Positions 24,326-35,832 of a DNA stretch of 64,000 nucleotides are shown piece by piece. This DNA comes from Chenopodium formosanum. Taxonomy: Eukaryota > Streptophyta > Magnoliopsida > Caryophyllales > Amaranthaceae. A program made the position numbers and the translations under genes. How positions within the stretch are numbered: position 1 is the first letter of the stretch; each line of letters opens with the position of its first letter. The stretch is taken from contig CM044874.1 of assembly GCA_024500155.1 (NCBI GenBank), forward strand, positions 46,660,384 to 46,724,383, given 5' to 3'. The notes below the pieces were generated by a model that was not told the origin of the DNA, did no database searches, and worked only from the letters and a program-made list of their open reading frames with translations.

Positions 24326-26370
24326 TGTAGATACCTAAAAATGTCTCCCCAAAACCAAATCCGATGATGAACAACCTTTCACCACCATTATTGGTCGGGT
24401 TGAGTATTTAATCTTGGAGTGCTTAAATCTATAATTCCATTTCATAAACCAACCCCAACTTCTAGCCCATTTCCCCAAACCATAACTTATTTTCCTCTTT
24501 TCGTGCCTTTAAAATTAAAATAATTCATTTCGTGTCCTTTAAAATCATTCATTTCATGTCTTTTTTATTAAAATGTTTATTGCAGTTTATTTTGTTCCAT
24601 AATCTAGGTCCAATGATTTAATAGTTGGATGGGGCTTGAAAAAAAATTTCCAACGATATATTACAAGCCCAAATCCGAGTTATAACGAATAAGTTATGGC
24701 CAAAATATTAAACTGAGCCCAAACCGAGCCTAAGCCCACCTTACCTACGACCCAATGATCATGTGGAGGGTCCAAATTATTTAATCTCATTCCTAAAACA
24801 ATTAGGATTAATTAGAATCTTCTATAAGTTTCTACAAGATCTTAATTATCCGTTTTGAAAAGATAAGATTAAAGATTTTGAAATTGAATAAAACTTTTCT
24901 TTTCGAAAATCCTATTTCTATACGAATTGAAAGACATTCAAAGATAGTCAGATATGATTTTTGTGCCTCATATTTTTTATCCAAATTTTATATGTTTGGA
25001 TATCACTTGATATTATATTTCCAACGATATATTATAATATCAATTCCGAGCTATAACAGAAAAGATATGAATAAAATATCAAACTTTATCCAAAACTTAC
25101 ATCGTCTAACTATTTCGGACACATCTTTTGTTCTATAAAGTATTTTAATCTAATTCTAATTGATTTAGAAAGTAGACATCAAGAGATTTCCAACGATATC
25201 TTTTTTTATGTTATTCCGATTTATGGATCAAAAGATAAGATAAAAACAAAAACCGTAAAAACTGCTGTCTATCGCAAGAGTATTATTATTCCGATTCGAA
25301 TTCTTATCTTTTTTTTATTCTTCGATCCCTCTTTTTTCTCTATAAATAGAGGTCATATGACCCCTTTTTAAATCATCAACAAGGTTGGTCAAAAAATAAT
25401 TCTTTTCTCCCTCTTTAGCCTGAACACTAGCCTCCCTATTCTTTCATTCCTTACTTAAGCACTCCAAGGAGTTCATACAATACCCTAAGTTATATACTTA
25501 AACAAAGGCGTGAAAGTTATAATTAATTGAGAGTTTGGACCAAATCAACTCTACATTTATTTAATTTAATTATTTTAATTCGATTTATATTTTTATTGAA
25601 ATTAATAACAATTTATTCATGATGTAGCAATTTAAAGGAACACACAGAATGTGAGTAATTAGTTAATTTAATTACTCTTATTTTATTTTCTTATTTCTAG
25701 TATCATGATTTGGTTATTTTATTATTCGATTTGACTAACACTATTATTGTTAAATTGCTTCCAATATTAATGATAATTCTATTATATTTTTTATGATAAC
25801 CATTTTGCATGTTTAAAGGGAATATGTAGTTGAAAATCACGTCTAATAAGATAATTTGGACAACCGGTTTAGATTCCTTTTTAATCTTGTTATTAATTCA
25901 AGTGATCATAAATATTTTAGAATTATATGTTGCATTAATATTCAACCAATTTAGCTTAATAATAGTTTGGAGCGAATTGAATATTTTGTTTGTATGCCTT
26001 TGAGATCGCAGGAATCACGTTTCACTATAAGAATCGAGTAGAGGCCAATACGGGCGAATGTGACTCCATGACTCACTTCATACCATCATCCCCGATCCTT
26101 CTTTCGTGGTTCCAAACCATATGGAGTTAGTAATCTCATGGATTATGAATGGGGTGTAACCTTCACGGGTCAATCGTTGTTCCCTATTGTTGTCCCTTTA
26201 TTCGTGGTTGCCTATTATGATCCGTGAACGGTTTACAAGTTCCTTAGAAACTTGTTGGCGGCTCCCTACTTGCCTTGTCCCTAATCGTATAAGTCAATTC
26301 CCACTTCCTAAGAGTGCCAAGCATATTCACCACATGCTTTAACGTAGGTGCACTTCGAGCGACGTCTACA
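24326..26370 (+). repeat. 5' LTR of element B
   Basis: It starts TGTAGATACC and ends GACGTCTACA. TATA box CTATAAATAGAGG at about 25340. The last 330 bp (about 26040-26370) matches the corresponding part of the D LTRs read on the opposite strand, so B and D share an LTR end while their 5' halves differ. There is no palindrome array upstream of the TATA box. Confidence 0.9.
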
Positions 26371-26544
26371 ATTTGGCAAATACACTAGGAGAATTCTTGG
26401 TTATTTATCGATTTGAGTGATCGGTATTTCATTAAGATGAGTGTATGAGACTTGTAAGATTCTTGAATTGTATTCCTGCGGTTTTATTGGCATTGTCACA
26501 TATGCATATGCTTTTTAGGCTACCTATTTTGCCACAATAGTACG
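26371..26544 (+). other. Element B primer site and leader start
   Basis: ATTTGGCAAATACACTAGG follows the LTR and aligns with the D primer site ATTTGGCGACTCCACTGGG, with several changes. The following sequence (TTATTTATCGATTTGAGTG) also matches D just inside its 5' LTR. The leader is cut by C at 26544 and resumes at 54555. Confidence 0.75.
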
Positions 26545-27032
26545 TGTTTAGGGTAATTTTACCCCGCCACGTGGTCCAATCAGAGGATGACACGTGTCAG
26601 CCCTAGGATGGCCCAAAGTGGACCTATTCCTGCTTGACACGTGTCACTCCAGAAACTTGGGGGAAATGGCGGCCTTTAGGCCCAAATCCCTAGAAAGCCG
26701 CAATGCGGCGCAGCCCAACAATGATTAGGGTTCAGTGACCTAATCAGGGGCACAAATCCCGAGGGCCCTATAAATAGGAAGATTCCCCTCTTTTGGAGGA
26801 CACGTTTTATCAATTATTACAAACTGTCCATGTGATAGAGACATCTGAGCTTGGAATCCGAGCAGATACCAACCTAAATTTCCGCACCTTTTTCTCTCCC
26901 TTCAAGTTACTAACTTGTTCGTCGGAGGCGGAGCACCACCCAACTAGTGTCTCCGTTTGTTTTGCAGGTATAGGCCGCACCGGACCAGTCTTTGTGTTGT
27001 AACTCTCCCGAGGGACAAAAATACCCAAAACA
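26545..27032 (+). repeat. 5' LTR of element C
   Basis: It starts TGTTTAGGG and ends AAAACA. TATA box CCCTATAAATAGG at about 26767. Upstream lie a G-box (GCCACGTGG near 26568) and two copies of the palindromic core GACACGTGTCA, near 26590 and 26636. In the 3' LTR these sites are partly mutated. Confidence 0.93.
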
Positions 27033-27033
27033 T

Positions 27034-27052
27034 TTGGCGCCGTCTGTGGGGA
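27034..27052 (+). other. Primer-binding site of element C
   Basis: TTGGCGCCGTCTGTGGGG begins one base after the LTR. TGG at its start pairs with the CCA end of a tRNA. The form is common in plant Ty3 elements; I do not assign the tRNA. Confidence 0.8.
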
Positions 27053-27065
27053 GAGTACCTCGAAG

Positions 27066-29150
27066 ATGGTTCAAGAGTCTGTACCACCTCCTAACCGTCT
27101 AGGCGATGACCCGAAAGTTTTTACAAACCAGGAGGATGAAGATCCTCAGGTCGAAAGCTATACAGCCGATGATGGCTCTCTGATAACCAAGCACATCCGA
27201 CCCAGAGAGACTCAGGAGCGGGGTGCCTTCCAGGTGGGTGCAAATCGACCCCCTGGGCAGCCGGAAGGGGAAACCCATACTGCAGCTGGATCAGCACTTG
27301 TCACCCGAGAGGAACTCATGAGATTCATGACATGTTTCAAGGGTGAAATTAAAAAACTAATCACTAAGAGTCGGGCTGGCCCAAGTAGGGCTCAGACGGT
27401 CAAGAAGACTCCTTTGGAAAAGGGGAAGTTAGTTAGAGATCGGCAGCCCACTCCTCATCCAAAGGAGAAGGCAGTCGGGACCATTGATTTGTCCAAAATT
27501 CTTCTTCCTAAGAGGAATACCAACAATACCCGCCGGACCCAACAACCGGTGGGAAGTAAAAAATCAACTATTGATGCCCGGAAGATCATCAACCGGAAGA
27601 GAAATCAACAGTTGTCTGAGTCGGCTTCGACGTTGAATTTTTCAGACAGCTTCAACAATACTTCTGGAGGTAATGCACTTTTCTTGAATGAGAGTCAGAC
27701 AAGCGGTAATACCGTCCACTCTGGCCCTCAGATGATCGGGACTGCACCATATGTACCTTCTCAGGTCTACGGTCAGTACCCACCTTACTATGTGCAGCCG
27801 ACCCTCTTCGGAGGTCAGACCCCATATCACAATGTCCAGCCACTAGACTGGTAGCTCCATCTGCTTCGCCTGGGTGAACAACCTTCTGCGTTCACCCGGA
27901 AGATAACCGAGGCGGCATAGCCAACCAAAGTTAAGAATGTATTGGTAGGTACCTATGATGGCACCACCAACCCGGAAGATCACCTCATGGATTACACCAA
28001 CCTCATGTACTTACAGGGGTTGGATGATGCCGCTTGGTGTCGATGCTTCCCAGCTACATTGAAGGGCATTGCCCAACAATGGTTTGGCAACTTGCCAGCC
28101 GGGTCCATTGATAGTTTTAGGAAGCTTGCCTTCCTGTTTGCTTCCAACTTCTCAATGAACATCCCTGCTAAGAAAACAAGCTTGGACTTGAGCACTATTA
28201 AGCAGGGGAAGAGAGAAGGGTTGCGCTCCTATGTCAGGCGGTTCAATCTGATTAGAATTCAGATTCAAGGACTATCTGATGAGGTAGCTTTTACCGACTT
28301 TTTCAAGGGTCTGAGAGACGGGTCGACTTTTAAGTTCGACTTAGTCAGAAAAGGGGCTTTCACTTTACAAGCGGCCCTGAGGGAGGCGGAAATTTATATT
28401 CAAGCCACCGACCTCTGCACGCCTGGTAATCAGTCGGATTCCAAGAAGTCTGAAAAACAGAAGCCGACCAAAAATAAAGAAGTGAGCAAAAAGAGAAAAG
28501 AAGTCTGGGCGGTTAGTGATTCTGACCAGCCGTCCTAGAAGAAAAAGAAAGAATTTAAACCATACGTCCCTAAGAACGAGTTTAACAAGGACTACAACTC
28601 CATCCTCATGGAAATTAAGGACTGGCTGTCCCTAGAGAAACCGAATCCAATAAAAAGTTCAATTCAATCAAGGAACAAAAAGAAATTCTGCCAATACCAT
28701 GAGGAAGTTGGCCATGACACCAATGAATACTTCAGCCTTTAACGGGCGTTTGACCGTCTGGCTGACAAGGGGATGTTAAAGTCCTACATTTCTTAGTCCC
28801 CAGGCGGGGCAAAGAAGAAGAACAAGGGTCAGTCCTCCAAGACTACCCACTAGCCTGCTTGTAGCTCAGATACCGACAAGGAGCCGGTCTACACAATAGG
28901 AGGCGGGTTCTCATGCGGTGGCCCTACCATCCGAGGCACCAAGAGCCATCTCCGAAAGATGGACAAAGATGATGATGAGAAGGCCTATGCAAGCTCCTCC
29001 TTCCCATACGTCCTGATCTCTAAGAAGGACAAGGGCAACGTCCGGCGTCCGCATGATGACCCGATCATCATTGAATGTAAGGTTGCCAACCAGCTGGTTG
29101 GACGGATCCTTATTGACACCGACAGCTCATCAGACATCATCAGCCAGTGA
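27066..29150 (+). pseudogene. Element C gag and protease, broken
   Basis: Gag starts at the ATG at 27066, 33 bp after the LTR. An N-terminal basic, disordered region runs to 27854 and ends in TAG. The core at 27942-28538 has the retrotransposon Gag pattern: YDGTTNPEDHLMDY, GIAQQWFGNLPAGSIDSF and FNLIRIQIQGLSDEVAFTDF. A zinc-knuckle-like CQYHEEVGHDTNEY follows near 28690 with its last Cys changed to Tyr. The protease motif near 29112 reads LIDTDSSSD, where Gly of the Asp-Thr-Gly signature has become Asp. In-frame stops are TAG at about 27852, 27918, 28536, 28794 and 28851, plus a TAA and a TGA. The frame is otherwise continuous from 27942 to 29150, so point mutations rather than indels killed it. 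Confidence 0.8.
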
Positions 29151-29153
29151 TGC

Positions 29154-31690
29154 TTGCAAAAGCTGAAATACAATGTCAGCAGCATGCATCCGGTCACCCA
29201 CCTCTTGGTTGGTTTTGGGGGTGGGATGGTCTACCCAGCCGGAAGAATTAACTTACCCATCCGGCTGGGAGAGAAAGGCCAGGGACGACATATTGTCGAT
29301 AGATTCTTGGTCGTTGAGGAGTTGACCGCCTACATCATTATCCTTGAAGGCGGTAATCATCCCGTCCCTCATGCTCATCAAGTATGAGAGGGATGACGGC
29401 TCTGTTGGTTCTTTGAATGGGGATAAGAAGACGGCCTGGGAGTGCTATCTCTCAGCCGTCAAAGATACTGTGGCCCTAGACGGCCAGGAACCAATAGACC
29501 TTGACAATGTCAAGGATGTCGACCTAGTACTCGCCCCACCAGCAGTCGGGAAGAAAAAAAAAAGGCACCTCTGCTAGTGGAGGTGAAGAAAGAGAAAAAA
29601 TAGCAATCACTGACCGGTGAACGGTCAGACGAGCTCCGTCCCCAACCGGCTGGTGAAAACATTGATCACGTTCTGGATGACAGCCGTCCAGAGCGTACTG
29701 TAAAGGTTGGGACGGTTGCTTATGCTACTCTGGGTGTAAGCTTGCACCTTCTGATGAAAGAATTCAAAGACATTTTTGCCTTTGAAGTGGAGGAGATGTC
29801 AGGCGTCAGCCCAGATCTTGCTGTCTAAAAACTTATCGTGGACATCAAAAAGAAGCCCATCCGGCAAAAGAAAAGAAACCACGGCGAGGAATGAAGTCAG
29901 GCGGCAGCTGCCGAAGTTAAAAAGCTGCTAAACGCCAGGTTCATTCGGCCTTGTAATTTCCCCGACTGGGTGGCCAATGTGCTCCTTGTTAAGAAACTGA
30001 ACGGGACCTAGCGCATGTGTGTTGATTACACAGACCTCAACAAGGCGTGTCCAAAGGACAGCTACCCGCTTCCAAAGATCGACAATCTGGTCGACTCTAC
30101 AGCCGGTCACGCCTTGATGAGCTTTATGGATTCCTATTGTGGCTTCCATCAGATACCACTCTAGAAGAAAGATCAAGAGAAGATGACCTTCGTTACTTAT
30201 TTGGGGTTATCTTTGATACTGTGTTGCCGGTTGGCTTGAAAAATGCGCCTGCCACATTCCAACAGATGATTAATATAGTCTTCATTAATCAAATTGGGAG
30301 GAATGTGGAGGCGTACATTGATGACATGATAGTCAAATCCAAGCAACAGGCAAATCACCTTGCTGATCTCCGAGAAACGTTCACCACCCTCAGGCGGCAT
30401 AAGGTCATGTTAAACCCCAAGAATTGCGTCTTTGGTGTTGAGTCTGGGAAGTTTCTCGGATTCCTAATTGATCAAAGGGGGATAGAGGCTAACCCCAAAA
30501 AGATACAGGCGGTGATTGACATGAAGTCACTCTGTTATATCAAGGAAGTTCAGAGACTCACTGGTTGCCTGGCCGCCTTGGAGAGGTTCCTCAGCCAGTC
30601 AGGCGACAAATGCCTTTACTTCTTCCAAGCAATCATGAAGAAGACCAGGTTTGAATGGGGAGACCATGCTGAGACGGCATTCTAGAAGTTAAAAGAACAC
30701 TTGCATTCTCTACCTATGCTCGTCAGTCCTTTGACAAGGGAGACGTTGTACATGTATTTAGCAGTCTCAGACATGCTCTCAGTGCCGTTCTCCTTGCTGA
30801 GCGAGGCGACGTTCAGCTCCCGGTTTACTTCATTAGCCATGTTCTTAAACATGCTAAAATCTGGTACCCCATGGTTGAAAAATTTGGCCTTGCTTTGTAT
30901 ATGGCATTCAAAAAGCTGAAGCCTTACTTTCTGGCACATCCGGTGGTGATTTACACCGACCAGCCACTCAAGCGGCCAATGTCCACCTTGGAGTCATCCG
31001 GGAGAATGTTGAAATGGGCTATTGAAATGCAAAGTCTTGAAATCACTTGTGAACCAAGAAAGGCAGTGAAAGGTCAGGCGTTTGCCGACTTCATTGTTAA
31101 AATGACCCGTCCGGTGGCTCCGGATATTCTTAATCAGGTTTGGAAAGTGTATGTAGACGGGAGCTCTACAAAGAACGGTTGTGGTGCAGGTGTAATCTAC
31201 GAGTCTCCTGAAGGGGACATATATGAGTATGCACTACGGTTCAAGTTTCAGGCATCTAATGATGAGGCGGAATATGAAGCCCTGCTAGCCGGTATCTGTA
31301 TGTGTAAGGCGGCAGGGGCAATGAAAATTGACGCCTACTCTAATTCACAGTTGGTCGTTAGCTAGTATGAGGGAAAATATGAGGCAACTCATCCGGCTAT
31401 GATCAAATACCTTTAGGCAGTCAAAGAAGAGGCTGGGGCACTTTAGGAATTCCGTCTGAATCAAGTGCCTAGGTCGGACAACAACCAGACGGATGCATTT
31501 TCAAAGCTGGCATCTTCCGCCTGCCATGATACGCCTCGGTCAGTCTTCTGGGAAGTTCTTGAAAAAAGAAGCATCTATTAATATCCCATTGGAATTCTGG
31601 ACCGAAGCTCTACCTAGATGGATGGCATCCGAGCCTAACTTTCAGACGGTACACTTCCTGATTCGCCATAAGAGGCAGCTGTCCTGAAGA
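29154..31690 (+). pseudogene. Element C reverse transcriptase and two RNase H domains, broken
   Basis: After the protease tail (29154-29577, one frameshift near 29350) comes RT. RMCVDYTDLNKACPKDSYPLP starts near 30012, preceded by a TAG where Trp fits. Another TAG follows GFHQIPL near 30163, then a frameshift, then GLKNAPATFQQM and the catalytic YIDD near 30315. The usual RNase H is degenerate (30690-30930, shifted frame). A second RNase H near 31150-31500 reads VYVDGSSTKNGCGAG and NDEAEYEALLAG, the extra archaeal-type domain that marks the Tat lineage. One of its catalytic Asp is Asn (YSNSQLV). Further TAG stops lie at about 30683, 31363, 31414 and 31444. Confidence 0.8.
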
Positions 31691-32156
31691 AGCGAGCTGC
31701 AAGCTTCGAGTTGAGAAACGGAGAACTCTTCAAGGCGGGGTTTTTGAAGCCTCTGTTGAAGTGTGTCACCCTAGAAAAGGGGAAGGAAGTTCTCGAAGAC
31801 TTGCACTCGGGATTCTGCGCCTCCCACATAGGCGGGAGGTCCCTAGCCGTCAGAGCCAGACGACATTATTTCTGGCCCACTCTTGAGGCAGACGCCAAGG
31901 AGTTGGTGAAGAAATGTGACAAGTGCCAAAAATTTGGCAAACTTATTCACTGTCTGGCTACTAATCTGACGGCCATCCACAGCCCAATCCCGTTTGCAAA
32001 ATGGGGCATGGACATTTTAGGTCCTTACACGCCTGCTCCAGGCGGAAAGCGCTACATCTTGGTGGCCGTGGATTATTTCACCAAGTGGGTGGAGGCCGAG
32101 GCGGTTAAGAACATCAAGACCTCAGACGTAATTTCCATCATCTGGAAGAACATTAT
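31690..32156 (+). pseudogene. Element C integrase, first part
   Basis: The zinc region has LHSGFCASHIGG and CDKCQKFG, and the core begins WGMDILGPYTPAP followed by VAVDYFTKWVEAEAV. The frame runs to ATTAT at 32152-32156, where element D is inserted. It resumes at 50627 with the second catalytic Asp, so one gene was split by an 18.5-kb insertion. The enzyme would join the DNA copy to the genome. Confidence 0.85.
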
Positions 32157-33842
32157 TGTAGGCGTCGTTCGAAGTGCGCCTACGTTAAAAAGCATGTTGT
32201 GAATATGCTTGGCACTCATAGGAAGTGGGAATTGACATAATACGATTAGGGACAAGGAAAGTAGGGAGCCGCCAACAAGTTTTTAAGGAACTTGTAAACC
32301 GTTCACGGATCATAAAAAGGCAACCACGATAAGGGACAACGATAGGCAACAACGATTGACCCGTGAAGGTTACACCCCATTCATAATCCATGAGATTACT
32401 AACTCCATATGGTTCGGAACCACGAAAGGAGGATCGGGGATGATGGTACGAAGTGAGTCATGGAGTCACATTCGCCCGTATTGGCCTCTACTCGATTCTT
32501 ATAGTGAAAAGCATTCCTGCGATCTCAAAGGCATAGAAACAAAATATTCAATTCGCTCCAAACTATTATTTAACTAAATTGGTTCAAAATTAATGCACAC
32601 ATAATTCTAAATATTTGGTGATCACTTGATTACACAACAAGATTAAAAAGGAACCTAAACCGGTTGTCCAAATTATCTTATTAGGCGTGATTTTCAATTA
32701 CATATTCCCTTTAACATGCAATATTGTGATCAAAATAAATAACAGAATTAATACAAACATAAAAAGAACCAATTTAATCATAATTCTAACAACAGAAAAA
32801 TCGTTAGAAAAATAATAAAAAGAGCATAACTCTTACTTTGAATCTGTTTGCTTGCAACTACAAAATAATAAAACGAGTCAGTAACTTCAAGGAAATAATA
32901 AAACAATAATTAAATTAAATAAAAAACAAGGTTAATTTTGGGGCCAAACCCTCAAACGATTCTACCTTTCACGCCTTGGTTTAAGGATAGAACCTCGAGT
33001 AAAATATGGACTCCTTTGAGTGCTTGAAGAGGGAATTTTGAAGTGAAAAGGGTAGGCTAGTGTTTAGGTTAAGAGCATAGAAGAGAGAGAAATAAGAATA
33101 ATAGAATTCTGGTTGCCCCGTTCATCAGAAATGAGGGGGTATTTATAGGGAAATGTGCTGAGGGAGCACACGGAACCCTAAAATGATAAAAAACCCTAAA
33201 AAATATCCCGTGACACGGTCAGAGTGTACCGTGACACGGTTAGACTGTACCGTCAGACGGTACAAGTTCCCGTGACACGGTCAGTCTTTGGAGTGTCGCG
33301 GGAAATTTTCAGAAAACGGAACGGAAAACGCGTTAAGGGTTTACGCGGAAAGGACGCGGAGCTTCCCGTGTCACGGCAGACCTCCCGTGTCACGGGAAGT
33401 CCCACCCTCAGACGGGAACTGTTCCCGTGACACGGTCAAGCCTGACCGTGACACGGTCAACTCTAGTCCATTTTTCCGTCTAAATTCATTTTTAACCCTA
33501 ATTTCTTTCGGCTTTTTGAGTGCCGATTGATAATTACGGGCTTTTTTATGACTTTTAAAATTCGGGCTAAAATGAGAAAATAATAAATTAAATAAAATAA
33601 AATATTTGGGCCAAAAATAATAAAATAATAAAAAAGGTTTGGGCTTAAAATTAATTAACAAATTAAAACTATGCTTTTACCAAACACCAAGACTGATCCA
33701 TGGACCTTTCAAATATATGAATTTAATAAAATACGATTCTTTAAGCACTCTCGGGATTAAATACTAAACCCGACCAACAGCAGCGGTAAAAGGTTATTTA
33801 TCATCGGGCTTGGTTTTGGGGAGACATTTTTAGGTGTCTACA
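32157..33842 (-). repeat. 3' LTR of element D
   Basis: On the minus strand it starts TGTAGACACC (33842) and ends GACGCCTACA (32157). TATA box CCCTATAAATACC at about 33139-33150. Two blocks of palindromes (33208-33280 and 33366-33456) lie just upstream of it. The terminal 400 bp is shared with element B. Confidence 0.95.
33208..33456. repeat. Palindrome array in D 3' LTR, 9 units in two blocks
   Basis: Units start at 33208, 33229, 33250, 33270 and at 33366, 33385, 33405, 33425, 33446, with steps of 19-21 bp. Those at 33250 and 33405 are of the CCGTCAGACGG class (33405 with one change); the rest are CCGTG(A/T)CACGG. The first block ends about 60 bp upstream of the TATA box. Confidence 0.95.
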
Positions 33843-33856
33843 GAAGCCCCCACTTT
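33843..33856 (-). other. Polypurine tract of element D
   Basis: Minus-strand AAAGTGGGGGCTTC lies directly before the LTR start. The identical tract precedes the element B 3' LTR. Confidence 0.85.
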
Positions 33857-34057
33857 GACTGAGTTTGTAGAAACGTGAGTTTCGAAAACGATAGTCAAAG
33901 TAGTCGATAGGGACGGAGAATGATTTAAGACGTTCTGCGATCCTAAATCAATCTGTATACGCCGATACCTGCAGAAAAATATTAGTTCTACAGATAAAAG
34001 AGTAAAGGGATAGAATACATATCTTGCACCAGTGTATCGGTGACAAATGAATTTGGT
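33857..34057 (-). other. Element D sequence before the hairpin array
   Basis: No gene seen. It shows the same text as 58400-58600 of element B in reverse (for example TTTATCTGTAGAACTAA), so it belongs to the shared 3' end of these elements. Confidence 0.6.
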
Positions 34058-34378
34058 AGCTTCCTATGCTTGAAGGAATCCACCGGATGACGTTTGTTGA
34101 AATGCTTTCCATGCTTGAGGAAAGCCGACAGATGAGTTTGGTAGCTTTCTAAGCCTGAAGAAAGCTACCGGATATTACTTTCCATGCCTGAGGAAAGTCG
34201 ACATATGAATTTGGTGTCATTCTATACTTGAGGAAAGCCGACAAAGGAATTTTGTGGTTTTCTATACTTGAAGAAAAATCCACGGATGATACTTTCCAAG
34301 CCTGAGGAAAGCCGACTTGGCGGTTTTCTATACTTGAAGAAAAATCCACCGATAACGCTTTCCAAGCCTGAGGAAAGC
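34058..34378 (-). repeat. Hairpin array near the D 3' LTR
   Basis: About nine units of the type CTTTCCAAGCCTGAGGAAAG, each an inverted repeat with an 8-base loop, spaced about 34 bp apart. Strong units lie at about 34106, 34179, 34292 and 34358. Units alternate between CTTTCC..GGAAAG and TTTCTATACTTGAAGAAA forms. The homologous array in B is at 58112-58397. Confidence 0.85.
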
Positions 34379-34581
34379 CGACGGTTACTGAAAATAGATT
34401 TTGACGCTTGCTAGGGGTAAAATGGTAATTTTAGTCCCCCTTAAATATCAATTGAGATTTTCCGCGTAATTCTAGCGAAAAATAATCGCCCAATAAGCTC
34501 GGAAAATCAGTCAAACTGGTCAAAAAGGCCGAGAATATTCCCTGACCAAGCTAAGTTTTGCCGCGCCACGTCACCAGGTTC

Positions 34582-35089
34582 CCGTGACACGGTCAGGGAT
34601 TCCCGTCAGACGGGACTATATCCCGTGTCACGGGATACCTGTTTTCCCTTTTTTTTTTTATTTTTGCTTGTTTGAATAAGTCAATAACGGCTCTTTTGCT
34701 TTTTGTCCTTTGCTGCCTTCAAATACGCGTGCACCCCTTCACCATTTCACCATTTCACACTTGCTTTCACCATTTCACACTTGCTTTCACCATTTTAGCT
34801 TCTCCATTCCTAAAATCTGCCGCGCCACGCCTGAAATTAACCGCCGCCCGTCAAAGCTTACCGTGACACGGTTAAGGTCAACCGTGACACGGTTGCTCTG
34901 ATTTTTGTTTTCTTTTTTTTTTATTTTCTTTTGTCTCGTTTTGTTTCTGCCTTACTGCTGCTGTTTGCTGCTGTTGTTGTTGTGTCCACCGGAACTGCCG
35001 CCTAAATCATCGGAGCTCCGTCAAGTTTGAAGCTCGCCGTGACACGGGACTGCGTCGCCGTGTCACGGTTGTTGTTGACCGTGTCGCGG
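34582..35089. repeat. Three palindrome groups upstream of the D antisense gene
   Basis: Units at 34582, 34603, 34623; at 34861, 34882; and at 35037, 35058, 35079 (the last CCGTGTCGCGG). Within a group the steps are 20-21 bp. They lie 0.7-1.25 kb upstream of the ATG at 35833. Between them is a short tandem repeat of CACCATTTCACACTTGCTTT at about 34740-34795. Confidence 0.95.
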
Positions 35090-35589
35090 CAGTTGTGCTG
35101 GTGGCCGGGAATTGGTTTTTTAATTTTGGAGTTCGATCTCACCAACTTGCTGTAATTCCTCGATTTTCTCCTTATTTTTCGACTTTTTACACACATTCAT
35201 GTAAGTTCCCTTTGCTTTTTGCTTTGAATTTGCTTCACATTAACAATTTCATGACAAACCCTAAAAAAATCAATTTGGGGGTTTTTGATTTTGAAGCTTT
35301 ATGTTGAAATTCTTGCCATGATTTTATTTGTATATGTGTACATGTGTGTTTGTGAGAAATTCGAGATAAAAATTGCATGATTTGGTGGAGAATTGAGCAA
35401 ATCACCATTTTTGGGTGCCACTTTGTGAGATAATATTAAAAAATAGTGATGAATCTTGTGAAATGATGTGTTGATGTATATGTACTATATTGTCATGGAG
35501 AACATAGTATCATGCGGATAGGAGCACTGTAGTATCAGTTTGTCATGGAGAAACTAAATACTATAATTTTTGCCAATTTTTAGCCTTGA

Positions 35590-35822
35590 GGTAAAAATTT
35601 AGCGTATAATTCAATAAATAATTAAATAACTCAGGAAATGATGCCGAGTATTTAGATTATTATTTTGCAATTTTAAAATATTTAGGAAATGATGCTAAAC
35701 ATTTAGATTTTGATTCAATAAACAACTAAATAGCTTAGGAAACGACGCTAAGTATTTAGATTTTATTATAAATATGCAATTTGAATTAAATGTTTAGGAA
35801 ATGATGCTAAACATTTAGATTT
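35590..35822 (+). repeat. AT-rich tandem repeat before the antisense gene start
   Basis: Four imperfect copies of AGGAAATGATGCTAAACATT followed by TAGATT, at about 35632, 35687, 35738 and 35797, end 11 bp before the ATG at 35833. It would lie in the 5' leader or promoter of the mobile-domain gene. Confidence 0.8.
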
Positions 35823-35832
35823 TGACAATAGC

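Noticed and set aside
26590..26650. G-box palindromes in C as a form of the D motif
   Set aside because: GACACGTGTCA has an even centre and lacks the CCG/CGG ends and the 20-bp period, so it is a separate and well-known type of site.
33224..33661. Open frames on both strands over the D LTR palindromes
   Set aside because: They lie in LTR promoter sequence, share no domain and are explained by stop-poor GC-rich units.
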